This document shows, piece by piece, positions 39,562 through 52,300 of a DNA stretch of 64,000 nucleotides. The first letter of the stretch is position 1. Each line of letters begins with the position of its first letter. Position numbers and translations under genes: made by a program. The stretch spans positions 762,832-826,831 of the forward strand of contig NW_019775824.1 in assembly GCF_001039355.2 (NCBI RefSeq), in the 5' to 3' direction. The notes below the pieces were generated by a model that did not search any database, was not told the DNA's origin, and saw nothing but the letters and a program-made list of their open reading frames with translations. This DNA is from Lingula anatina (lineage: Eukaryota; Brachiopoda; Lingulata; Lingulida; Lingulidae).

Positions 39562-42500
39562 GTGAGTTTGTCTGTTCAGGTATGTTTTATTATCAAATGA
39601 AACCACGCGAGGTAAGCGTACTAATGTAAACATGATTGTCCTGTTTACGCTGTTCACGCGATGGTTTAAATAATGTGTCTGGACGTGTGTTAAACCGTAC
39701 AATCTATTGGTTAACAGTGAAATGTTCAATACCATATTTTGTTTATGAATAATGGTGTTACAAATGGAGTCGTTTGATACACATAGCCTACATACACATT
39801 GTAGATCTTTTTACTTAAAATCAAATCTATAATTATGTTGTTTGCCAAAATCAAAAGAAAAAATCTGTTTGTTTTTGTGGCTGTAAAATTTGTAAATATA
39901 CATGTAAAGAGAAAATATAAGTAATAGTAATAGCTTTTGCATGACAATGTGATTTAATGACTTATCTTAGGGAATTATATGCGTTCTATGGTACGCAAAT
40001 ACTTTGTATGCATATCTGAATATTTGAGAGGTCACATTATTGTAGAAAAGCAGTCGAATTGTGTTTGTGAATAATCAGAAATAAATAAACGGTGAGGTAT
40101 TTTATTGAAAAACGAAATATCAGGACTGACTCTGTAAGAAAAATGACAATGACATCATTCCACGAATATTCATTATCGCTGAACACAATCTTGATATATG
40201 GCAACTTCCCCCGTAGGCTGATGACTGTAGATATCAAACATTTCTCTCTTGGACACCTCTAAACTATCTGATAGAATCATTTTGGACATAACATAAGTGC
40301 GCTCTCCGTATAAGACAGCTGACAAGTAGGCATGGTGCACCTTTTGTAACAGACTTCAACTGTACTTCCTCTGGTTTGTTCTTTGAATAAGTGTACTGAC
40401 TTATGTTATCCAAATTTCGCCCTGTATTATCTGTATTCAATTAATTATATTTTCCGAAAAGTATTAATCTTAATATATACCTTAAAAATCTGTTTAAAGG
40501 AGCAATTCGTAATTACGTTGATAAAGAGAAAATGTTTACAGAGTAATCGAAAACTGTCGCGAGCAACAGATTTCGTGCGGAATCGTTGCCTATCCTAAAA
40601 AGGAAAAAGAAAGAAAAGGGGGGGGGGGGCGCGGAAGTTGAGACAGATGTACTCGTTTATTTCCCTTCCCTATGGCTATTAATCAGGTTATACATCTATA
40701 TTTGTCATCACGCTGCATATTTGATTAACATTTTGCCACGTATCTGCGTAATGTGACCGCTTGATGACTATATGACATCTTTGTCTTCAATAATATTAAG
40801 GTGTCTCATCTTCACTGTCATTGTTCACACCGGCGCTTTTGACTTGAACATTTTTACAGTTACTTGTTTGCGCAAAGGGCGTTTTAGCCCTTGTTTGAAA
40901 TAATACATCTTGCTAATGTAGCTTTAACTGCAGAAAATGTCGTGCAAATTTTTTCGACTATTGTGTTGCAAATAAAGGTCAAAATAAACCGGTATTTTGT
41001 ACGCACAGAGACGCCATCCTACACCTGTGACCTGGAGCGACCAGTGTTGACTAAGACACACTGGACCTGGTAGTCTGCAGGTCACGCCCTAATCTCAACT
41101 CTCGGCTGGATGATGCGCTAAGCCTCATGATACCGAGTCACTTTGTTAGCTTTTGTTTAAAAATCAAAAAGAAAAAAAGGTCCGTTTCAAAAGAAAAGAC
41201 ATCATTTAGCAAATCTCCTAATTAGACCTCATTAAGCAAATCTTTTATATACATCTTGAATTTAAACGGAGAGTTAATTACCACTGAATTGGATTTGTTC
41301 TGTAATTTCAAATCGGCGAACTCGGGAGAAAAGCATTTTGTTTACGCAGTTTGGTAAGCACTTTACTTACCAAACCTAATGGATTAAACCCCCTTTCAAT
41401 TTCAGGAGTTATGGCAATAACATTTCTATGGCTACCTTCTAATATATACTATAATTATAATAAGAAAATTGTTATTGACAGGAAAATCGTAATAGAGAAA
41501 GTTACTTGAATCTATGTGCACATGCAGTTGGCAATAAAGCAAAATGTTTGAAGAGTGCTGTTAGGATTTTTTACGAATTAGGCAACAATGTACAAATTTC
41601 CATCTGTTTCCTTATTTCAGCACGCCTTATCAATAACGGACAAACAAGTAGTTACGGGGTGGTTGAATTTTTTCGGTACAGTCGATGGGTCCAAGTCTGC
41701 GCAGACGAGTGGGACGATACCGACAGCCAGGTTGTTTGTCGTGAAAATGGCTATCTTTACGGAAAGGCACTCCCTGGGGGATTCTTTGGTGCACTGAATT
41801 TTGCTGTCACTGAAATAAGTCGAGTCAACTGCAGTGGCAATGAACGAGAGTGGGCTGAGTGTGATTACAGCCATGACGCCGGTATGCTCTGTTCAGATCC
41901 TGCCATGAACTATGCTACTGCCGTCTGCTCCAATAGCAGTTTTTCAGAAGGTAACGTAAAATGATAAGATATAGTACACTGAAAGCAAATAGTAGAAATC
42001 ACAAACCCTTAGTAGCATGTGTATATTTTAGTCAATAAACCAAGTTTGATGTTTTACACCCCCTTTTTATTGTATTTGGTTGTGCTCGTGGTGTAGAATC
42101 TGTTTGTGGAATAACATTTAACGGATGTTCTTTTCTGCCTGCAACAGGGCTATATGCAGTGAAGATTTCGAAAAATCCATTTACACTAAAAGCATATTAA
42201 CAAAATGCTTCCCTTATCTTTACAATGTCCCGTAAGACACTGCTGTATTAGTAGCATTTCACCTCTGTAATACATGTATTCTGAAACAGTGTACGGATCT
42301 TTCGATTTGTATAACTGACGCTGCAGACCTATTGCGCTGTTTCCCCGAGTAATTACGTTTATCGGTTTATGAGTTGACGTTCTTGCACTTCTAATAAACC
42401 ATGTAATTTTACCTAAACCCCCATTGCGAGAAGGCAACTTTTGGCAACAGTAAGGAGTTGGTTGGGAACCCGATCTGATAAATGCGTGTAGTGCTGTGAT

Positions 42501-45500
42501 CTTTCCATCCGCTCTTGAAACACCATCTCTTGCTGTTCACTACATAATAAGTGCATGAAAGTATTCGCATACTTTGATACTTAATCAAAATAAATGATGA
42601 ACTAGGGAGAGAGAAAAGGTGAAAATCTTTTCCACAGAACATGGTGTGGCAGTGTATGCATATGGAGTAGTAGATGCGTTCAGCTAGAGGTGTGCAAATG
42701 CGTGTTTTGTATTTTAGTGCTTTAATGTGGATGTGTGATGTTTTATGTAATAGTTAAAAAGTAAATGTCTTACATTATTTGTCAAATGTTAAAATGATCT
42801 TTGTTGTCAACTTATTTATTATTATTATTATATTTCTAATGGTTTTCATTATTGGTTAAGATAATTTGACGACAAACAATATCTTGTCATATGCATGTGT
42901 CAGAAAAGTTCCACTACAGGGCCCTAGGCTGACAAATGCTTGGCAGGTACCCTCTACCAGAGCCACAGACTGATTTTCCACTATATATTGATAGATATGG
43001 CACATTTTACACTGTGATAAAAGTGCATATAATTAATCTATTGCCCTGGTAAAGGGTACTTGGAAGAAGGGGGAGCTGTTGAACGAAGGTCTACAATACA
43101 TGCAAACAGGTTATTTGTACACTGTACCACGGACCCCCTAGCACCAACAGCATCCCGTTGCCTACTATCCAGAAGAATGCCGATTAGCTTACCGCATTCA
43201 TACACTTGGCGTACACATCAATCGATTTTATACGTAAAGCACGGGAAACAAACGCCTCTTCCATGTACAAAAATATATTTTTCTCTTTAGGTTATGGAGT
43301 CAGTGTAACTGGCAGTAAATACAACTATACCGGCAGAGTGCGCGTCAAAAGATACGGTATAAGCGGGAGGATATGTAACACTCATTGGGACGATAACGCT
43401 TCACAGGTGGTTTGCCGCTCCCTGGGGTTTAGCGGGGGTGTGGCCTACCAGCTGACACAAAGAGGCACATTTCCTATATGGATAGCCAAGACTGTTTGTC
43501 ACGGCAACGAGTCCCATATATCAGAATGTAATGTGACAGACGCCTATCATCCACACGGGCAATGCTCCTCAACAGACAACGCAGGAGTCCTGTGTTATCA
43601 CGATGCCCAAGGTCTGTACACCATTAAATTCATTTATAAAGTTATTTTGTAAAGAAACAAGTAGCAGCTAATAAATGGTCATGCTTTGGAACTTTGTCCT
43701 TATTTCTAAGTAGGAAAACATAAATTGGGTGAAAAGAAATGCACCAGACATCTAAATTTACCACATATATTTCATTGAAATATTACTTTGTGCTCTACGC
43801 AATATTGTCTTCGGTAGATAAAGTTTTGATCCAATAGCTTTTTAAACATGCCATTGACCATGGACATAATAAGAGAAGGTCTCTTATTATGTCCATGCAT
43901 TGACAATGCCAAATAATTGTCTTATAAAAAAACTCGTTGAAATTATCTCTGAAAGTAAGTTTCACATTTTTTAGCTTCATTAGCCATACTACTGTAGATA
44001 CATCTAATATGTATTATCTACATTTTACTAAGAAATTCAGAAATTGAAACGAGATCACGTCCTTAGCATGCGCTAAATATTATGTGTTAGTTCATGAAAA
44101 CATAAAGATGTTTATGCATTCGTATCATGGCTTTTGGAAAACGATCCTTTTGGCATAACAGAGATAACAACTGAGTGAAGTATCATTAAACTGTAAGTAT
44201 TGATGAATTTCGAATGATTAAATGTAATGAATCTTTTAAAACGGGAACTGTTTACAGAGGCAATATAACGATCAATTGTATGATCATATTCATTGTACTC
44301 ACAGGGGTCAAATATAGACTTGCCAAAGACTTAAACGCTGAGAACAATACAACCATATATGGTCGCATTGAGATCCAATATGAGGGTGTTTGGGGTACAG
44401 TATGTGAGGACAACCCCGTCAGTGCTGACACAACAGCCAGAGTGCTGTGTCGTCAGCTTGGCCATGCAGACGGCGTCCAGGTGTCAGGAGTGGTGTCTGG
44501 TGGCACGGGTCCCATTTGGACTCGGGCCTTGAAATGTACGGGTTACGAGGACACCATATTGGAATGTCCCAGTGGCGAGTGGAGAAAAAACGGCTGGCAG
44601 GTGGAGGAGGCAGATAACCCGTGTACGCATGACATGGATGTTGCTGTGCGATGCTATCCGCAAGGTGAGAGCAGTCTACTGCTGCGTAAATTTCTGTAGT
44701 GAAAAATCAATAAAAACACGACTGTAACTGTTAATACAAACATTGCAGATTTGCACATTGTAAAATAACCAGTTCGAGAGTTAGCGACATTCTAAACTTA
44801 TATTACAGTTAAAGAACTGTCACATGAACAAAATATGAAATAAAGAATGTTTATATTATTTTGATATCTATATGATCTTCACATAAAACAAAAATTATGT
44901 ATTTCAGTTGTTTTAAGGAACTCAAAATTTCATCAGATTTTAAAATCTTTTGTGTGTGTTTTAAGTTCGACTTCGTGTCCCGGGCTCCGAGCGTTCGATA
45001 TACCAGCTGTCCCACGGCTTGGTTGAGATTCACAATGGTGACACTTGGAGTCAAGTTTGTGACGAGGACTGGGATGACACGGATGCTAAGGTAATCTGCA
45101 ACCAGGAAGGGTACTCAGATGGCAGAGCGCTGTGTTGTGGCGCATTTGGGGATGGTTCTACATCGGACAGTATCCGACAGTGGACGAATGTACACTGCTC
45201 TGGAACAGAATTAGATCTACAGAATTGCTCACTTCGTCTGGCAACAAGAGTCTGCAACGCCAGCCGTCGAGCGTCTGTGGTGTGCTTTAACATTCCTGGA
45301 TCAGGTATGTTCTTATTCTCGGTAAACAAACAATTTTCCAGTATATTTTTCATAGTTTGTTTCATATGTTTTTTTGCAGGTGTTATCCTCGAAATACCGA
45401 TAAAATTAATTATTTCGTATACTGAAGTATTTATTTATTTTGCAGGCGTCCAGTTTTCACTAGCGGATATCGCAAAATACAAATTCACGCCAGTCAATGT

Positions 45501-48500
45501 CAAAGTTGACAACCTACAACAGATTGGATACGCGTGCGCCGAGGGCTGGACTGATGATGCCGCGACTGTGATGTGTGCTCAGTATGGGTACCGAGAGGGC
45601 GTGGCACTTAAGTTCTACACTGAGCAAGGTGACACACAGAAGCCATTCTGGGCCAGCAATGTCACCTGTTCTGGTCAACTGTTCCACATGGGTGGATGTA
45701 ATTACAAAACCAGCGTGAGGTCCTGCACAGGCAACTATTTTGCAGGCGTTTCTTGTACAAACGTACCTGGTTCAGGTTTGTGTATAGCAAAACATGATAT
45801 TAAAATTCAACTTGTTAAACAATGAAATTGTTAAGTTGTATATTACAACGAAACTTCTGTGGCATTTGGCATTTCAAAATCAATCAAAAAGTATATTCGC
45901 GTAGGCAACAAAGCACTAGTCCATGGTTACGCTAATTTTATATTAATGTCATGCCCTCAACTGAAGTATGAAAAGTGAAATTTAGGTGTCAGCGGCGTAT
46001 TCCTGTTATCGACTGCCAGTCATGCTCCATTCAAGAAAGTTTGGGTAGATGACGGCAGTGGAGTTCACAAGGCAGTGTGTGCCAACGACACTTCAACTTG
46101 GACCGACTTGCACGCTTCAATTCTGTGCAAGAATAAGGGTTTTAGACACGGAGGCCGAGCTGGCAGGTTAGTACAATTTTCTCTCTCAAATTGAAGAAAC
46201 TGAGAAAAAATAACCCGTTTTAATCATGCTAATTATGATAATGATGCAGCACCGAAAATGATAAGTAAGACCTAATTAAAATGTTTTAACATTTAAAAAT
46301 TTAGAACGCAAAAGCAGCCGTGATAGATCGAAGTTGTTAAATCAATTAATCGAAAGCAAGGGTCATACGTGATGCAAATAACTTTCCTTAATGCTAAACA
46401 AATCTATTATAAATCCACGCAGCAGTTAGTTCAGATCGACGCTAATTATTTTTTTACTGTTTTTTAATCGTTATCAGACAGCAAAGAAAGGACGCTGCTG
46501 CTCCAAGTTCATACAAGTTCCTGTGCAGTGGCAACGAGTCCTCACCTATGAACTGTGTATTAGCTGTCCCTGTCGTCTCTCAAGCTTGTGACATGGAGGC
46601 AACCGTCCATTGTTTTTCGCAAGGTCAGTAAAAATTTGAAAATTGCTAACTTTTTTTTTTTGGTGTGCAAATGTTTATTATTTCCTTTGTGTTTTTCTTC
46701 TTTGCTGGCTTTTGAATTTTCTTTAGAACTATTGGAAAAATGTTTTATCCCATTTCATGATTATGGTTGGTGCTTTTTATTTTTGTCATAATATTTCAGT
46801 TTGTTTATTTTCAGCTCATCTACTAGGCGGTCCATCCGATAATTTCGGGGTACTTCTCACCTCGAATTTCCATCAGGATTCACAAGGCCTGATTTGTGAC
46901 AAAAACTTCGGTAGAAACGAATCTAGAGTTGCGTGCAGGGATGTTGGCTATGAAGATGGGATTCCATTTTGTTGTTCAGCTTTTGGAGATCAGTCGTATG
47001 GAATAACAAGCGGGACATTTAATTGCACTGGCAACGAGAGAACACTATTTAATTGCAGTTACTACGATGTCAGTGTCTGTTCTAGTGGACAATACGTATC
47101 TCTGTATTGCAGCAGAAATGTTATGACCGATAGACTAGGTAGGCTTGGGTTATTTTTTACGCATTCCATGTACAATAGACACTTTGCCTGGGCTCCTCAA
47201 CAAATAAAATGAAAAAATATCGCTAACTTGTAAAGCAAGATTATCCTTTAAAATCCACTGAATCATATTATGACGAAGAAAAAAGGTTAACAAATCCAAG
47301 ATGATGTATTGAATATTGAATAACATACTTTTAAGACTAAATCACATATATTTTACAGGCGGTATGTTAATTTTAGCTGTATAATGAAAACGTAAATATG
47401 CATTACTTTATTAGTGAATGGTTTATAAAACTATGTTATTTTCCAGGAGAAGTTGTCAAGTTAACGGGTCCGTCAAACACATACAACGGCTATGTCAATA
47501 TGAAATTAAGCGATGAAGACTGGATTGGAATATGTCACCAGGGGTTTGACAACACTGCAGCCAACATAACGTGTCAGCAGCTCGGGTTTGTGGGTGGATA
47601 CAAGTACTTTGGTCCCAACATGATGGACAAAGGCACAGTCGCTGTCAGTGCGGTCCGGTGTAATGGAACCGAAGAGACGTTGGCCGATTGTGAGATTGGT
47701 GCATTAAGGCAGACCACTGACCCCACGTGCAGAGATATGGCGTCGGTGTTGTGTTATGATTTGCCCGGTACAAACTACTTCTATCGGTTATATTGATAGA
47801 AAGATAGGGGAAAAGAATTTGCAGCAATTGAAAATTTATATTGGCCCTATGTTCTTTTGTAAAGACATTCTGTGGTTCTTAGTTTGTTTTAAAACGTTGT
47901 TGAAAAATACAATTAGTAATTATTTATTTTAATTGTTTAAATGAGAGATGTAACCACTTTTGATATTAACCAACAGCCATTGCCTTTATCTGTTACTTTT
48001 TTTTTTCAGGTTTAAGCTACAGGCTTGGGACCACAGAGGTTCCCGTCTATAAGGAACATTTCGGAGAATCTGAAATAGGCATATTTGAAATTGGAAACAC
48101 CAACAGAACTTGGGGAAAACTGTGTCTATCTATAGGAGAAACAAAAACCAGCACCGTGTTTTGCAAAGGTCTCGGACGGGGTTATACCACGGGAGTGACG
48201 GTTGATTATGTACAAATTCCCTTCTTTATGGCACCACCAATTTGGTTGGAATCAAGTGTGTGTAAAGGAACAGAGGCTTCCTTACTGGAATGCCGTAACT
48301 CTTGGTTCGGTGTGGAAGAAATGTATTCCTTCTGCTCGCGAGCGCAATTCGTAGTGCATTGTTTGAAAACTAACGGTAAGAATGATTTATTCAAACCACA
48401 TAGTGAAAGAGAATATTAAAAAGTCAGAAGATTAATCGATAAATGTAATGCAGATGTATGAATATATGTACATCAGTAAAAAATGTTTTTATACTTTCTT

Positions 48501-49316
48501 GACGTCTTTTTAACGTTGGCTTTTTGAATATCTATAATTTGTCTCACTTTCTCAATTTTTAGTTCGGTTGACGCCTGATGTGTATTCATCAAATACTGCA
48601 GAGGCCAACTACACATTTGGTGTGGTTGACATCTATAAACAGGGGGAGTGGCAAGGAGTGTGTAATGATGGATGGGACCAAAACGATGCAGGTAATAACT
48701 GTACTTAAATCTGTACACAGCCATTTCAGTTGTCTTTGTCACATCTGAATTGTAGCCTTTTTGGACAAACGGTAATAATTTTGCCTATTTCAACATGACC
48801 TTACTTGTGTCCGTTAAAATGCATGCAACCTGTCGCGAACGGTCAACACAGAGTATAACAAGTTGCTGTTTTCACTTGGAACCTCTCAGGGCTCTATACA
48901 GCATAATGCGATTTCTATTAGAACCAAGTTTCCTCGCAATTTGGGGGACATTTGAACATCAGATTGTTCCAAACTTAGGCTGACTTTCAGCAGGGAAATG
49001 AAAACGAATTCGTTAAAAAAATACTCTAATCGATTGTTACATCTTGTAATTATATCAACAGACTTGTGTATCTATGCACATAAATCCGACCGCATATTAA
49101 AAAAATAGCGGATTAAGCCCCAAACCCATTGGAAAGAGGAGAAAAGAGTGTAGCGAGAGTCACAGAAGTAATGCCCAATTTTCAAAAATTATTTGCAGCG
49201 TAGAGGGGTGGCGCCCTTTATTGCATTTGTGTTTGTATTTTATAATCTTGTTGTCTTTTAAACCGTTAAGGTCCCGTGTTATGATATCTTGAATAGCACA
49301 TAAAACTTCAAAGCAA

Positions 49317-49349
<33 letters not shown>

Positions 49350-52300
49350 NCTTTAAGACTTAACCACATATAGTTTACAGGTGGCGGGTTTATTTTAGCT
49401 ATATAATGAAAACGTACATATGCATTACTTAAGGCCTATCAGTGAATGGTTTATAAAACTATGTTTATTTCCAAAATGTCACAGGAGAAGTTGTCAAGTT
49501 AACGGGTCCGTCAAACACATACAACGGCTATGTCAATATGAAATTAAGCGATGAAGACTGGATTGGAATATGTCACCAGGGGTTTGACAACACTGCAGCC
49601 AATATAACGTGTCAGCAGCTCGGGTTTGTGGGTGGATACAAGTACTTTGGTCCAAGCATGATGGACAAAGGCATAGTCGCCGTCAGTGCGGTCCGGTGTA
49701 ATGGAACCGAAGAGACGTTGGCCGATTGTGAGATTGGTGCATTAAGGCAGACCACTGACCCCATGTGCAGAGATATGGCGTCGGTGTTGTGTTATGATTT
49801 GCCAGGTACAAACTACTTTTATCAGTTATATTGATAGAAAGCTAGGGGAAAGAATTTGTAACAATTGAAAATTTATATTTGCCCTACGTTCTTTCGTAAA
49901 GACATTCTGTGGTTCTTAGTTCATTTATAAGCGTTGTTGAAATATACAATTAGCAGTTATTTATTTTAGCTGTTTAAATGAGAGATGTAACCACTTTTGA
50001 TATTAACCAACAGCCATTGCCTTTATCTGTTACTTTATTTCAGGTTTGAGCTATAGGCTTGGGACTACAGAGGTTCCCGTCTATAAGGAACATTTCGGAG
50101 AATCTGAAATAGGCATATTTGAAATTGGAAACACTAACAGAACGTGGGGAAAACTGTGTCTATCTATAGGAGAAACAAAAACCAGCACCGTGTTTTGCAA
50201 AGGTCTCGGACGGGATTATACCACGGGAGTGACGGTTGATTATGTACAAATCCCCTTCTTTATGACACCACCAATTTGGTTAGAATCAAGTGTGTGTAAA
50301 GGAACAGAGGCTTCCTTACTGGAATGCCGTAACTCTTGGTTCGGTGTGGAAGAAATGTATTCCTTCTGCTCGAGAGCGCAATTCGTAGTGCATTGTTTGA
50401 AAACTAACGGTAAGAATGATTTATTCAAACCACATAGTGAAAGAGAATATTAAAAAGTGAGAAGATTAATCGATAAATGTAATGCAGATGTATGAATATA
50501 TGTACATCAGAAAAAATGTTTTTATAATTTCTTGCAATTGACGTCTTTTTAACGTTGGCTTTTTGAATATCTATAATTTGTCCCACTTTCTCAATTTTTA
50601 GTTCGGTTGACGCCTGATGTGTATTCATCAAATACTGCAGAGGCCAACTACACATTTGGTGTGGTTGACATCTATAAACAGGGGGAGTGGCAAGGGGTGT
50701 GTAATGATGGATGGGACCAAAACGATGCAGGTAATAACTGTACTTAAATCTGTACACAGCCATTTCAGTTGTCTTTGTCACATCTGAATTGTAGCCTTTT
50801 TGGACAAACGGTAATAATTTTGCCTATTTCAACATGACCTTACTTGTGTCCGTTAAAATGCATGCAACATGGCGCGAACGGTCAACACAGAGTATAACAA
50901 GTTGCTGTTTTCACTTGGAACCTCTCAGGGCTCTATACAGCATAATGCGATTTCTATTAGAACAAAGTTTTCTCGCAATTTGGGGGACATTTGAACATCA
51001 GATTGTTCCAAACTTAGGCTGACTTTCAGCAGTGAAATGAAACGAATTCGTAAAAAAATACTCTAATCGATTGTTACATCTTGTAATTATATTAACAGAC
51101 TTGTGTATCTATGCACATAAATCCGACCGCATATTAAAAATAGCGGATTAAGCCCCAAACCCATTGGAAAGAGGAGAAAAGAGTGTAGCAAGAGTCACAG
51201 AAGTAATGCCCAATTTTCAAAAATTATTTGCAGCGTAGAAGGGTGGCGCCCTTTATTGCATTTGTGTTTGTATTTTATAATCTTGTTGTCTTTTAAACCG
51301 TTAAGGTCCCGTGTTATAATATCTTGAATAGCACATAAAACTTCAAAGCAAAACAAAACAAATATATATATATCACTGAATATGTCAAATTTCAGGGGTA
51401 GTTTGCAGGGCAATGGGTTACAAGATCGGTCTCCCCATGTGTTGTAACATATTTCCTGCCGTACAACCTGCAAACTTTGCTATGACTAGGGTGGCTTGCA
51501 CTGGAAACGAAAGTGACATCACAGCATGCCCGTATGAACAAGTGGTTGGGGATACCAAATGTTCTCCGGCAGCTGTCTTTTGCACAAACGATACGATCGG
51601 AGGTAAGCCCGTCTACGAAGTCCGCATTCATAATTATTGTCAAAGTAAAATAAATAAAACTGGGCACAAAGACCTGGACTGGTTTTACAAAAGAACTAAA
51701 TAAGTCCTTATTTTCAAAACCCATAGTAGTCCATTAAAATAAAGAAAGTATTAACAAAGTCTTTCCTGTTATATATGTTGCGATATTTAATTTAATTGGA
51801 GTACAAATGCATTATACTACAGTAGGTCAAAGTGGACTAATGTTTACTCCAATTTTAGGACTAAAGTTACTTTGTGAAATAGGCAGCTGAATTGGTGATA
51901 TGGTTTATGTGATGTCTATTTTCTAATACTGAATTAAGTTCAAAAAACCCCTTTTGCTTCTGGATGATTCCGTTCGATCTTATATAATATGAAACATATT
52001 TCAGGATTCACGATTCAGCTGGCCCATGGCACCACTTATACAGGCGTGGTCGAGGTCCGCTTTAAGAACATTGGTCCGCAGGGCTATATATGTCCTGATA
52101 AGTGGGATGACAGTGATGCAAATGTCGTCTGCAGAAGTTTGAACTTTACGCAAGGTAGAGCCTTAAAGCGCCGCATAGCGGGGATACGATTGGATAGAGT
52201 TCCCATGTGGATGTCCGACGTCAAGTGTCATGGAAACGAAAGCACGCTTGAAAACTGCTCCTACACTGGCCCGGGCGAGATGCATACCTGTAACCAGAAA

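Larger units (their letters stand above)
47331..49349 (+). repeat. Tandem duplication, copy 1
   Basis: This copy matches 49351-51370 through exons and introns alike: SRCR8 (47447), SRCR9 (48010), the half-domain (48563) and the following intron, which ends in a TA microsatellite. The coding parts differ from copy 2 by five amino acids in about 272 (for example FGPNMMDKGTV against FGPSMMDKGIV, GLGRGYTT against GLGRDYTT). Exon offsets between the copies are 2034-2039 bases. The copy ends where the ambiguous base sits. Confidence 0.9.

Noticed and set aside
43859-43897. MicroRNA precursor
   Set aside because: The stem is only 18 pairs with a 3-base loop, too short for a precursor hairpin.
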